Positions 1-6,532 of a stretch of 14,375 nt of DNA are shown here, piece after piece; within the stretch, counting starts at the first letter, position 1; each line of letters opens with the position of its first letter. The notes under the pieces are model-generated. The model saw nothing but the letters and a program-made list of their open reading frames with translations. It had not been told where the DNA came from and did no database searches. Source of the stretch: Candidatus Latescibacterota bacterium (GTDB taxonomy: Bacteria; Latescibacterota; UBA2968; UBA8231); NCBI GenBank assembly GCA_022826515.1, contig JAJDUT010000033.1:1-14375 (forward strand). Reading direction: 5' to 3'. The position numbers were made by a program, and so were the translations under genes.

Positions 1-322
1 TGCCCGCTACGAATGGCAAATCAGCCGCACCAGACCAGCGGATGGATCGTGGTCTAGTTGGGGCAGCGCCACCGTTGTGTCTAGGTACACCGAGCGTCAG
101 ACGGCCTTCCGCCTGCACACATCCGGCACGTCGGCTCCTGCGTTTAGTGCGTCGGCCAGTGGGGTGCCGTCGGGCTGGTCGTCGTCGCGGCGGACGGCCA
201 ACCCGCATGCCCGCTACGAATGGCAAATCAGCCGCAGCCGACCAGCGGGCGAATCGTGGTCTAGTTGGGGCAGCGCGACCGTCGTCGCCACCTACACCGC
301 GAGACAGACGACCTATCGGTGG
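1..322 (+). repeat. 207-bp tandem repeat (two units) encoding FN3-like modules
   Basis: The sequence starting at base 1 recurs at base 208 with period 207 (69 codons). The first ~28 bases of the two units are nearly identical, as is the later stretch around tggtctagttggggcagcg. Divergence rises toward the unit ends. The second copy is followed by a different sequence, so this is the 3' end of a repeat array that continues to the left of the window. Confidence 0.8.
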
Positions 323-532
323 AACAACTCGGGCACGACTTTTCCAGCCACCACCATCGGGGCCAATGCTGAAAGCCTGACCATCCATGTGAAGAGGCGG
401 CTGGCGATGGCCCCACGGCACTCGCCTGAATTCGGGCACGTCCTCGACGGTCCGTGGATCGCCGAGCGCCCTAAGCCTATGGACGGGGCGCGATACGGCT
501 GGCGACACCGACTCCTGCTCGCTACCAACTAA
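2..532 (+). CDS. 3' end of a protein with tandem FN3-like repeats
   Basis: The frame is open from the left edge of the window, so the N-terminus is missing. Two copies of a roughly 69-residue unit are visible. Each begins ARYEWQISR and runs through WSSWGSATVV and a YTxRQTxxR stretch. This Trp/Tyr-spaced pattern resembles the beta-strands of fibronectin type III domains in bacterial surface or secreted proteins. After the second unit (ending near SLTIHV) the last ~45 residues are Arg/Pro-rich and show no domain I know. The stop is TAA at 530-532. The next gene downstream is another FN3-bearing secreted protein, so both probably act outside the cytoplasm. The unusual C-terminal tail could be native, or it could follow an undetected frameshift after the last repeat. 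The FN3-like call rests on pattern only. Confidence 0.6.
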   Translation, partial: ARYEWQISRTRPADGSWSSWGSATVVSRYTERQTAFRLHTSGTSAPAFSASASGVPSGWSSSRRTANPHARYEWQISRSRPAGESWSSWGSATVVATYTARQTTYRWNNSGTTFPATTIGANAESLTIHVKRRLAMAPRHSPEFGHVLDGPWIAERPKPMDGARYGWRHRLLLATN

Positions 533-557
533 ACGTCCGACATTCACGTAACCCCCC

Positions 558-589
558 GGGGCTGGCCTTCCACGTCGAAGGCCAGCCCC
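558..589. terminator. Perfect 13-bp inverted repeat between the two surface-protein genes
   Basis: The arm ggggctggccttc (558-570) pairs perfectly with gaaggccagcccc (577-589) around a 6-nt loop. It lies 26 nt after the stop of the FN3-repeat gene and 20 nt before the start of the next gene. There is no T-tract on either side, so it is not a textbook intrinsic terminator. It may be an attenuating or mRNA-stabilising hairpin. Confidence 0.5.
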
Positions 590-609
590 TACCACAAGGA
601 AGACCAACC

Positions 610-1923
610 ATGAAAAGGAAGAAAAGGGGCTTGCTCTGGCGGGTGCTGCTCGGCTTGCTCACCGCCGGAGCCGCACTCGCAGCCGACGACCCGGCCATGA
701 ATAACCTGCCAAGGATCGTCGGCCTTGAGAGCGTCTCGTTTGCCGAAAACAGCTCCGAGCCAGTCGCCACCTACACCGCCCGCCATGCTCAAGGCAATTC
801 CATTATATGTATATGGTCGCTGACCGGACGCGATGCCGGAGCATTTACCTACACGACTGATATGGAACACCAGACGATGACGCTGTTATTTCGGGCTATC
901 CCCGACTACGAACAACCCGCCGATGTCCCACCCACCGACAACGACTATCAAGTGACCGTAGTCGCCACCGCGTCCGCCCAACCTGCCTTGGCGACCTCCT
1001 ATCCGGTGCGCGTACAAGTGGTTGATGTAGCCGATGCCAGTCCGATGCCCGAGATCGCCCAGCCCGAACAAATGCGCTCCACCACCCAAGCCGAGTATGT
1101 GGGGCGGATGGTGTGGGCAGTGATCGACTTCTACAAAGGCGTTGTGAGTTGGGCGGTGCGCGGGGTGGTCCATCACCTGCGCGACGTGTTCAACGCGAGT
1201 ACGCGCACCCCAAAGTCGGATTTAGCGCCAGTGCCGGATGCCCCGGAGGTATCGGTGTATGCTGGCGCGTGGTCGGCGCTGGCGACGTCGGGTCGGCTAC
1301 ACGTTTCGGTGGACCAGCCCGTATCTAACGGGTCGGCGCTGCTCGGCTATGAATACCAACTCTACGAAGGGGACGAGCGGCTGTTGGATTGGACGTCGGC
1401 GGGGATAGCTATGCCGACGGGGGCGGGCTTCGACGGCTCGGCTGAGGCTCCGGTCGAACCGTCAGCCCAAGAGTTGGCTACGGGAGCGTCTGCTTCGTTT
1501 TCCGTCGGCGGGCTGCAGCATGGGCATACGTATGCGGTGGCGGTGCGGGCGATCAACGCGGAGGGAGCCAGCGGTGCGGTGTGGGGCTTGGCTACGCCGG
1601 GTCGCCTGTTTGCGCCGGATCGGTTGCAGGCGGTAGCGGGCGATGGCTGGGTGGCGTTGGAATGGTCGGCGGCAGCAAGCGAGGGGCCGGTGCTGACGCG
1701 CTATGAATGGCGCGGTCGTCCGGTGTGGGGTGCGTGGTCTGAGTGGGAGCCGATGGCGGGCGGCGCGGCGGCGCGGAGTCATAGGGTCGAAGGGCTGGCA
1801 AACGGCGTAGAGTATGCGTTTGCCGTGCGGGCGGCCAATCCCGCGGGGGCCGGAGCGGTCGCACAAGTGGCAGCGCGAACGGAGGTTGTCGAGCCAGCGC
1901 CAGCAGAGAACGCGCCCCTGTGA
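610..1923 (+). CDS. Secreted protein with cadherin-like and FN3 domains
   Basis: The 437-residue product begins with a clear Sec signal peptide: a basic MKRKKR start, a hydrophobic core, and AALA at 21-24 as the likely cleavage site. Residues ~37-145 look like a cadherin-like beta-sandwich (SFAEN, VATYTA, WSLTG, PDYEQPAD, DNDYQVTV, VQVVDV). A partly hydrophobic, possibly amphipathic stretch follows at ~163-195. Two FN3-like domains come next, at ~212-333 and ~336-426; the second contains TRYEW, WSEW and YAFAVRAANPAG. The tail is short and Pro/Ala-rich. The start is supported by AAGGA at 596-600. This is most likely an exported adhesion or binding protein. No catalytic motif is visible and no LPxTG or PEP-CTERM sorting signal was seen. 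The specific ligand is unknown. Confidence 0.8.
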   Translation: MKRKKRGLLWRVLLGLLTAGAALAADDPAMNNLPRIVGLESVSFAENSSEPVATYTARHAQGNSIICIWSLTGRDAGAFTYTTDMEHQTMTLLFRAIPDYEQPADVPPTDNDYQVTVVATASAQPALATSYPVRVQVVDVADASPMPEIAQPEQMRSTTQAEYVGRMVWAVIDFYKGVVSWAVRGVVHHLRDVFNASTRTPKSDLAPVPDAPEVSVYAGAWSALATSGRLHVSVDQPVSNGSALLGYEYQLYEGDERLLDWTSAGIAMPTGAGFDGSAEAPVEPSAQELATGASASFSVGGLQHGHTYAVAVRAINAEGASGAVWGLATPGRLFAPDRLQAVAGDGWVALEWSAAASEGPVLTRYEWRGRPVWGAWSEWEPMAGGAAARSHRVEGLANGVEYAFAVRAANPAGAGAVAQVAARTEVVEPAPAENAPL

Positions 1924-2167
1924 ACTAGTCTCGTTGACCTATGGCCGTGATGGGCCTACTTGCCCTCTTTGACCCCAACCTAGTCCTCATGGAACCCCTC
2001 AACAAACCCGCCGTCAGAGGAACCATACTAGTGGTCGTCGGATCGATGTGTAGTACCTTGGGCAAGAGCGCCTCTTAACGATGAAGAATGCCGATGAACA
2101 CATCGCTTCCGGCCCAACGGCATCGTAGGAAGACCAAAACACCGAATGTCAAGGACGAGGCGTGGAC

Positions 2168-2177
2168 AGAGCGCTCT
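2168..2177. promoter_or_regulatory. 10-bp palindrome upstream of the PLP enzyme gene
   Basis: agagcgctct is a perfect palindrome 28 nt before the start codon and just ahead of the ribosome-binding site. It could be an operator half-site pair, but a 10-bp palindrome can arise by chance and no partner site was seen. Confidence 0.2.
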
Positions 2178-2205
2178 TCCAACTTCATACCGAGGATAAC
2201 CAGAT

Positions 2206-3357
2206 ATGACAGATATTTTCGAGAGAGTGCGCGAAGACTTCCCGCGCGCGCGGACCATGGCGCACTTCGACAACGCCTCGTCGCATCCGATCAGTGTACA
2301 CTCGGCCGCAGCCCTGCACCGGTACGTCGATTGGGTCGCCAACGAGGTGGGGGAGCCGTGGTGGCCGGCTTGGGCACCACCGCGAGATCAGGCCAAGGCC
2401 CTATTTGCCCAGCTCATCAACGCCGACCCCGGCGAAATCGCCTTTGCGCGCAGCACGGTGGAATCGGAGAGCAATATTCTCAACGGCTTGCGGGATCACC
2501 TAACGGGCGGCAATGTGGTGATGTCGGACCTGAATTTCAGCCCCTGCATATCCAACTACAAGTTTCGCGAGCAGCAAGGTCTCGATGTGCGGATCGTCAA
2601 GAACCGCAACTGGCAAATCGACATGGACGCCATAGCAGACGCAGTTGACGGCAACACCCGGCTGATCTCGGTGGCCTTGGTGTCAAACGTCAATGGGTAT
2701 GTCGCAGATGTCGCGACGCTAAGCAAGCTGGCGCACGACAACGGCGCGTATCTGTATGTCGACATCATGCAGGCCGCGGGCGGCGTTCCGATCGACGTCA
2801 AGGCGATGGGCATCGACTTTGCAGCTTGTTCGACGTTCAAGTGGCTGATGGGCGTCAAGGGGTTCGGGTTTCTGTACGTTCGCTCTGATTTGCAGCTCGA
2901 CGTGCTCAAACCATCTCAACCCACGGGTGGTGTGAGACTAAACTATCCCCCTTGGGTGGAAGAGCCTGATTCGGCCAGTGAGGATATCTCGTTTTCATCC
3001 CCGACTGGAGTCGGTGCCTACGAGGTCAGTTACCCCTCGTACGAAGGAGTCGTGTGCGCCCAAGAGAGCCTGCAGTACATCCTGCGCCTCGAAGTCGACA
3101 GAATCCGCAACCACGCGAGAGACCTGACCGATCGCCTGCAGGAAGAGCTGCCAAAGCGGGGGTACAAATCGATCACGCCGCAGGGAAACGAAAGCCCCAT
3201 ACTCGCCTTCGTAGCGCCACACCCCGAAGCCGCCTTGGCTAGTTGCAGGAGTGCCAATGTTCATATAGCGATGCGTTTCGGCAACAAGATGCGCCTCTCA
3301 CCCTCGGTGTACAACAACCACGAGGATATAGATCGCCTCTTTGAGGCCCTGCCTTAG
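2206..3357 (+). CDS. Class-V aminotransferase-fold PLP enzyme (cysteine desulfurase / isopenicillin N epimerase-like)
   Basis: The 383-residue protein has the layout of fold-type I class-V aminotransferases. FDNASSHP near residues 21-28 is the N-terminal substrate/cofactor segment. VDIMQA (185-190) supplies the Asp that contacts the PLP pyridine nitrogen and a Gln two turns later. STFKWLMG (209-216) carries the probable Schiff-base Lys212. The C-terminal small domain ends with RLSPSVYNNHEDIDRLFEAL, as in the family. GAGGA at 2192-2196, 9 nt before ATG, fixes the start. The family includes cysteine desulfurases, kynureninases and isopenicillin N epimerases. I see no diagnostic desulfurase loop with an active-site Cys, so substrate cannot be assigned. 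It has no co-directional partner nearby and converges with a PhyH-like gene, so no operon context helps. Confidence 0.85.
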   Translation: MTDIFERVREDFPRARTMAHFDNASSHPISVHSAAALHRYVDWVANEVGEPWWPAWAPPRDQAKALFAQLINADPGEIAFARSTVESESNILNGLRDHLTGGNVVMSDLNFSPCISNYKFREQQGLDVRIVKNRNWQIDMDAIADAVDGNTRLISVALVSNVNGYVADVATLSKLAHDNGAYLYVDIMQAAGGVPIDVKAMGIDFAACSTFKWLMGVKGFGFLYVRSDLQLDVLKPSQPTGGVRLNYPPWVEEPDSASEDISFSSPTGVGAYEVSYPSYEGVVCAQESLQYILRLEVDRIRNHARDLTDRLQEELPKRGYKSITPQGNESPILAFVAPHPEAALASCRSANVHIAMRFGNKMRLSPSVYNNHEDIDRLFEALP

Positions 3358-3362
3358 CAGCC

Positions 3363-3449
3363 GTCTCAAAATTCAGTACGCTCCGCCCAACGTCATTTTA
3401 CATCTGCGTTCATCTGCGGATACCTGGTCGTCGGGCGACGTTTTGAGAC
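3363..3449. repeat. Intergenic inverted-repeat element between convergent genes, possible terminator
   Basis: The arms gtctcaaaa (3363-3371) and ttttgagac (3441-3449) are perfect inverted copies flanking ~69 nt. Inside lie two direct copies of catctgcg (3401-3408 and 3411-3418). A small hairpin cgtc-gggc-gacg (3429-3440) is followed directly by TTTT and could terminate the plus-strand gene. The arrangement fits a dispersed intergenic repeat or a bidirectional terminator for the two converging genes. Only one copy is in the window, so dispersal cannot be shown. Confidence 0.4.
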
Positions 3450-3464
3450 CGCTTCTTCGTCTCC

Positions 3465-4346
3465 TCACACCGAATCGGCCACCTCGGCGAGTCCTGCGTA
3501 GCCGTTGCTCGGCTTGGGTCTGCGAGAATGGTGTGAGGGCAAGAGCAAGGCTGCCTGCTGGGGAGCGGTGAGCTCGTCCCAGTAAGACGGACGCCGGCCG
3601 CGCACGCCGCCGCCGCCCCATGCCATGTGACCGGTGTTGTACTTGTAGAGAATGGCGCGGCGCTGGTGGTCGGCATTCCACGGGAGAGTGCCGTGGGTGC
3701 ATGCCTCGCTGAAGATGACGGCGTCGCCCGCTTTGGCGTTTATCTCGGTCACGTATTCCTGGTACTGTTCCCATCGGAGCATCTTGGCCGGGCAGGTCAC
3801 GTTAGCCTTGTGGCTGCCGGCAATGACGCTGATGCCGCCGTCGCCCGGCCCTTCATCGGCGAGCAGGTATTCGATGACGCAGAGGCCGGTGAAAATTTTA
3901 CCCTCGCGGTAGAAATAGGGTGCGTTGTCGAAGTTGCCGTGCAGCATGCCGCCGGAACATCCCTTGTCCATTGCGATCAGACCCGGACCGTGGTCGAGTC
4001 GCCAGCCTTCCCCGAGGATTGTGTTGAGGTGCGGGATGGTTTTGGGATGCGCCAGCATTTCTCTGAAAGGCTCGCACAACGGCCGCGGCAATTCCAATAG
4101 GCCCTCGCTGTTGCCGAGGCGCGTCGAGGTGTTTTCACCTTTCAAAGCAACGGAATTGCCAAAATACTCTGGGCTTGGTGTGAGTTCCATTGAGTCGATG
4201 GCGTCGTTAGCCAGCTTCAGGTGTTCCTCGCTGAGCACGTCCCGCACGATCAAAAATCCGAGCAGGTCGAAGAGGTACTTCTCATCGGCGGACATTTCCA
4301 CCGTTTCTGCGGTGATTGAGCGCGAGGTGTTGGCGTGTTCGATCAT
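3465..4346 (-). CDS. Phytanoyl-CoA dioxygenase (PhyH)-like protein with HGN in place of HxD
   Basis: The 293-residue protein matches the PhyH-like Fe(II)/2-oxoglutarate oxygenase family. It has FLLGF-type N-terminal text (YLFDLLGFLIVRDVLS), then GMLHGNFDN (133-141), GDGGISVIAGSHK (168-180), a distal ACTHGTLPW segment with His218, and an Arg pair at 229-230 suited to bind 2-oxoglutarate. The usual first metal motif HxD reads H136-G-N138, so the carboxylate ligand appears replaced by Asn. Related uncharacterised PhyH-like proteins, as I recall them, also carry HGG or similar here. The start has a good ribosome-binding site (agggagaa, ~8 nt upstream on the minus strand). It is divergent from the SGNH remnant and the unknown gene on the plus strand. 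Substrate is unknown. Family call firm, catalytic chemistry uncertain. Confidence 0.8.
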   Translation of the reverse strand: MIEHANTSRSITAETVEMSADEKYLFDLLGFLIVRDVLSEEHLKLANDAIDSMELTPSPEYFGNSVALKGENTSTRLGNSEGLLELPRPLCEPFREMLAHPKTIPHLNTILGEGWRLDHGPGLIAMDKGCSGGMLHGNFDNAPYFYREGKIFTGLCVIEYLLADEGPGDGGISVIAGSHKANVTCPAKMLRWEQYQEYVTEINAKAGDAVIFSEACTHGTLPWNADHQRRAILYKYNTGHMAWGGGGVRGRRPSYWDELTAPQQAALLLPSHHSRRPKPSNGYAGLAEVADSV

Positions 4347-4442
4347 GGCTGTTCTCCCTGGGATGGATGGTTGGAAGATTGGTTACAGGAAGCCTTTATC
4401 GACAAAATGCCCTGAGCGGGTACGGTATGCAAGGCCAATTTC

Positions 4443-4556
4443 CAACTTGGCGCGGGGAGAAGCGGTGTATATGTTGAGCAAGATGCACCGCAACCCCATT
4501 GAGGACTGACTATGGCCAATATCACCCGCGCTCCTTTCATTGGCAACAATTTCATC
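4443..4556 (+). repeat. Duplicated promoter/5' end of an SGNH hydrolase gene, copy A
   Basis: This stretch aligns with 6418-6532, differing by scattered substitutions and one 1-nt indel before the ATG. It covers the upstream region, including the promoter-like hexamers, and about 15 codons of the coding sequence. The similarity fades after ~4556. Both copies sit divergently opposite a minus-strand PhyH-family gene, so the whole divergent module may have been duplicated and copy A eroded. Confidence 0.8.
4447..4475 (+). promoter_or_regulatory. Candidate sigma-70-type promoter (copy A)
   Basis: TTGGCG (4447-4452), 17 nt, TATGTT (4470-4475). The same hexamers with the same spacing occur in the intact SGNH gene's upstream region, and the spacer differs only at a few positions. 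Each hexamer matches the consensus at 4 of 6 positions. It would now drive the SGNH remnant and the unknown gene starting at 4579. Confidence 0.45.
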
Positions 4557-4574
4557 ACCGACGGCACGGGATAG
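4512..4574 (+). pseudogene. SGNH hydrolase 5' remnant (20 codons)
   Basis: ATG at 4512 opens MANITRAPFIGNNFITDGTG and hits TAG at 4572. The first residues match the intact hydrolase at 6488 (MANITRVLFIGNSFTARNDL). The catalytic Ser of the GNSF block is Asn here (GNNF), and the rest of the gene is absent. The next gene's ATG follows 4 nt after the TAG, so ribosomes that start here could pass to it by coupling. I read this as the residue of a partial duplication, now serving at most as a leader. Confidence 0.75.
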
Positions 4575-4578
4575 CGCT

Positions 4579-5463
4579 ATGCACTCCTGGACCTGTCCCT
4601 TAGTGCTAGATTCGTCGCGCCAGGTCGTCGCTGGCAGCCAAGACGCCTTAGTCCGCGCCATACGACGTGGTGCAGATCTGCGCATCTACACTGAATTTCG
4701 CCACAACGAGCACATCGACGTGCGCTCCCCCAGCGACGAGAAGGTGCGCGAGGTGGCCGAGTTTGCCGTGACGTATCTCGTCGACGACCGTTGGGCCGCC
4801 GGCCTGATGAGCCTGCGCCAGCCCGTGTCCTTGCCCGACGGATTTGGGCCGCGGCCCTCGATGTCGTTTTTCCTCTACAATCAGGATGGCCATCAAGCTA
4901 TTGGCCGTCCCCACCTCGACGGGCAAAAGACCGTGCCCGCCCCCGAGGGGGGATCGCACCCCATGCCGAAGTACCACTTGCTCGACAGCCACGACCCAGC
5001 GACCAACGCCCCGAGCCACAACTTCATTTACGACTTTGACATTTATAAGTTTTACGTCGCCGACACTTGGGAGGAAGTCTTGCACCACGACGCCCACGGT
5101 CGCGTCCTCTCCGGCTCTATCGACGCCCTTGCCACCGCCTTTGGCGACGGCGCGGCCATCAAGGTCGGCATTGGCGGTTTGTGCGCGGACCTACCCGGAG
5201 AAGCGGATGATCTAATCCACGAGGTATTCGTCGAAACCGGCTCGGGCTATTACTATGTCGAGCAGGAACTCTTCATTGCCGGGTCGCATCCAGTCATTCG
5301 CATCCGATCTAGTATCCCCATGCGCTATCAAAGCAAGGGCTGGGACTTTGGCTGGCTGGTGCTGCGCACCGACGGGGCGGTCGTCTATCGGCAGTGCGAT
5401 CCCTATTCGCTCGCCTTTGCCGATGGGAACCGACGACATCCAATTCGCTGGTTCGTGCGCTGA
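4579..5463 (+). CDS. Unknown protein, apparently shortened by a late in-frame TGA
   Basis: I do not recognise a named family. From ATG 4579 the product is 294 residues and begins MHSWTCPLVLDSS. The frame runs open from 4540, but the upstream part overlaps the SGNH remnant in another frame, so 4579 is preferred even though no strong ribosome-binding site is seen. Noticeable segments are DLRIYTEFRHNEHID, SMSFFLYNQDG, RPHLDGQK, an HNFIYDFDIYKFYV stretch and YRQCDPYSLAFADG. It is rich in aromatic residues and His/Asp, suggesting a beta-rich soluble fold. No signal peptide or membrane segment is seen. After the TGA at 5461 the same frame stays open for 38 more codons with protein-like content, up to TAA at 5578. 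A PhyH-type function cannot be inferred beyond its neighbours being PhyH genes. Confidence 0.7.
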   Translation: MHSWTCPLVLDSSRQVVAGSQDALVRAIRRGADLRIYTEFRHNEHIDVRSPSDEKVREVAEFAVTYLVDDRWAAGLMSLRQPVSLPDGFGPRPSMSFFLYNQDGHQAIGRPHLDGQKTVPAPEGGSHPMPKYHLLDSHDPATNAPSHNFIYDFDIYKFYVADTWEEVLHHDAHGRVLSGSIDALATAFGDGAAIKVGIGGLCADLPGEADDLIHEVFVETGSGYYYVEQELFIAGSHPVIRIRSSIPMRYQSKGWDFGWLVLRTDGAVVYRQCDPYSLAFADGNRRHPIRWFVR

Positions 5464-5580
5464 TCCGCCGGTTGGCTCTGGCGCGACCATCCCGACCCGG
5501 AGGTCCGTGCCTTCTACTCAGTGCTCAATCCCAAGTCGCGGGCTTTTGCCGCGTCGTTCGGTGCATCTGCACCTGAGTAA
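5464..5580 (+). other. In-frame coding-like extension after the TGA of the unknown gene
   Basis: Directly after TGA 5461-5463, in the same frame, 38 sense codons read SAGWLWRDHPDPEVRAFYSV and continue with LNPKSRAFAASFGASAPE to TAA. The composition and the neat end, 5 bp before the stop of the convergent PhyH gene, suggest this was the native C-terminus. The TGA may be a nonsense mutation (for example from CGA or TGG), a sequence error, or a read-through site. Confidence 0.5.
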
Positions 5581-5585
5581 CGGCG

Positions 5586-6347
5586 CTAGGATTCGTACAT
5601 CACCGGGCAAATCTGGGGATCGTCCAAATGCGCGGTGTAGTAGCCTTGGTCACCGGGCACTGGCACGGCTCGTTCGTCGCGCAAATGCACGGCCAAGCTC
5701 CAGCGCGCCGCATCCGAGACATTGGCGTTGGAGCCGTGGTAGGTCAGGCAGTGGTGGACGCTAAGCCCGCCCAAGGGCATCAGCGCCGACACTTCCTCCC
5801 ACGTCTCGTCCGTCGGCACTGCGATGTCCTCTCGCAGCTTGTGCTGATCCTTGTCGAAGAAATTGCCTTGATCTAAAAAGCCCCAACGGTGCGACCCGCG
5901 CACAAAGCGCATTGGTCCCAACTCCTCCTCCACATCGCACAGCGCGATCCACGCCGTAAAAAGCCCTTCGTCCTGCTGCCACATGCGCCAGTACTGCCGG
6001 TCTTGGTGCCAGCCGACGTGCCCTGCGGCCGCGGACCCCGGCGGCTTGATCAGCAACTGACTCGCCCACACCTGCACCCGCTGGGCACCCGTGATCTCGG
6101 CGACCTTGCGTCCCACTTCTGGACAGGTCACCAGTCCGTAGAGTCCCGTATCCGACCGATGCGGATTGTTGATCTTGCACAACACGTCTGGATCGTACCC
6201 GGGATGCTCGGTCGGCGGCATCCCCATATCAAACTTCCCATCGCGCACCGCCACCATCCCCTGCAACGCCTTTTCCAACACATCGTCCGGCGCGATTTGT
6301 TCATCTGCGATGCAATATCCATCTCGCTCGTACTGAGTTTGTCCCAT
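5586..6347 (-). CDS. Phytanoyl-CoA dioxygenase (PhyH) family Fe(II)/2-oxoglutarate oxygenase
   Basis: The 253-residue protein has the full PhyH facial triad. WHQD gives His114 and Asp116, and TYHGSN gives His204. ARWSLAVHLR supplies Arg215 for the 2-oxoglutarate carboxylate. GPMRFVRGSHRWGF (145-157) is the typical strand between them. FERDGY-type text opens the protein (YERDGYCIADEQ). An upstream ATG exists at 6362, but gggaga lies 7-8 nt before the ATG at 6347, so I chose 6347. These enzymes hydroxylate small organic acids or metabolites in the cytoplasm; the substrate here cannot be told. The gene is divergent from the SGNH hydrolase gene across a 140-bp spacer and converges with the unknown gene. 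Of the three PhyH-type genes in the window, this is the only one with a canonical HxD. Confidence 0.88.
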   Translation of the reverse strand: MGQTQYERDGYCIADEQIAPDDVLEKALQGMVAVRDGKFDMGMPPTEHPGYDPDVLCKINNPHRSDTGLYGLVTCPEVGRKVAEITGAQRVQVWASQLLIKPPGSAAAGHVGWHQDRQYWRMWQQDEGLFTAWIALCDVEEELGPMRFVRGSHRWGFLDQGNFFDKDQHKLREDIAVPTDETWEEVSALMPLGGLSVHHCLTYHGSNANVSDAARWSLAVHLRDERAVPVPGDQGYYTAHLDDPQICPVMYES

Positions 6348-6417
6348 CTGAAGTTCTCCCATATTAAAATCCCCGATATTGAGGTCCTGCGCGTCGAATA
6401 CCAGACCATTGGGCTAG

Positions 6418-6532
6418 CAACTTGGCGCGAGGCGAAGCGGTGTTTATGTTGAGCAGGACGCACCTCAACCCAAACAGAAGACTGACTATGGCCAATATCA
6501 CCCGCGTCCTTTTCATAGGCAACAGCTTCACC
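6418..6532 (+). repeat. Duplicated promoter/5' end of an SGNH hydrolase gene, copy B (intact locus)
   Basis: Partner of the repeat at 4443-4556. Shared landmarks are caacttggcgcg at the start, tatgttgagca in the middle, and gactgactatggccaat across the start codon. Conservation extends from ~70 nt upstream of the ATG to ~15 codons into the gene. Confidence 0.8.
6422..6450 (+). promoter_or_regulatory. Candidate sigma-70-type promoter of the SGNH hydrolase gene (copy B)
   Basis: TTGGCG (6422-6427), 17-nt spacer, TATGTT (6445-6450), about 38 nt before the start codon. Both hexamers and the spacing are kept in the duplicated copy, which is the main support. Confidence 0.5.

Noticed and set aside
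283..779. Identical 17-bp gtcgccacctacaccgc in both surface-protein genes
   Set aside because: It encodes VATYTA in two differently organised domains with no flanking similarity, so it is probably chance plus shared codon preference.
2028..2342. Minus-strand frame across the 1924-2205 spacer
   Set aside because: Cys/Arg/Ser-rich with no domain, and it overlaps the start of the PLP enzyme gene antisense.
4648..5097. Long minus-strand frame opposite the unknown gene
   Set aside because: It is a mirror of a GC-rich coding region on the plus strand; it has no ribosome-binding site or recognisable domain.
5461..5510. Selenocysteine at TGA 5461
   Set aside because: No convincing bacterial SECIS stem-loop is visible just after the TGA, the residue is not next to a redox motif, and a nonsense change from CGA or TGG is simpler.
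6422..6487. N-terminal extension of the SGNH hydrolase from 6422
   Set aside because: The extension overlaps the promoter-like hexamers, has no ribosome-binding site, and the protein start at 6488 fits the family, in which the GNSF block lies near the N-terminus.
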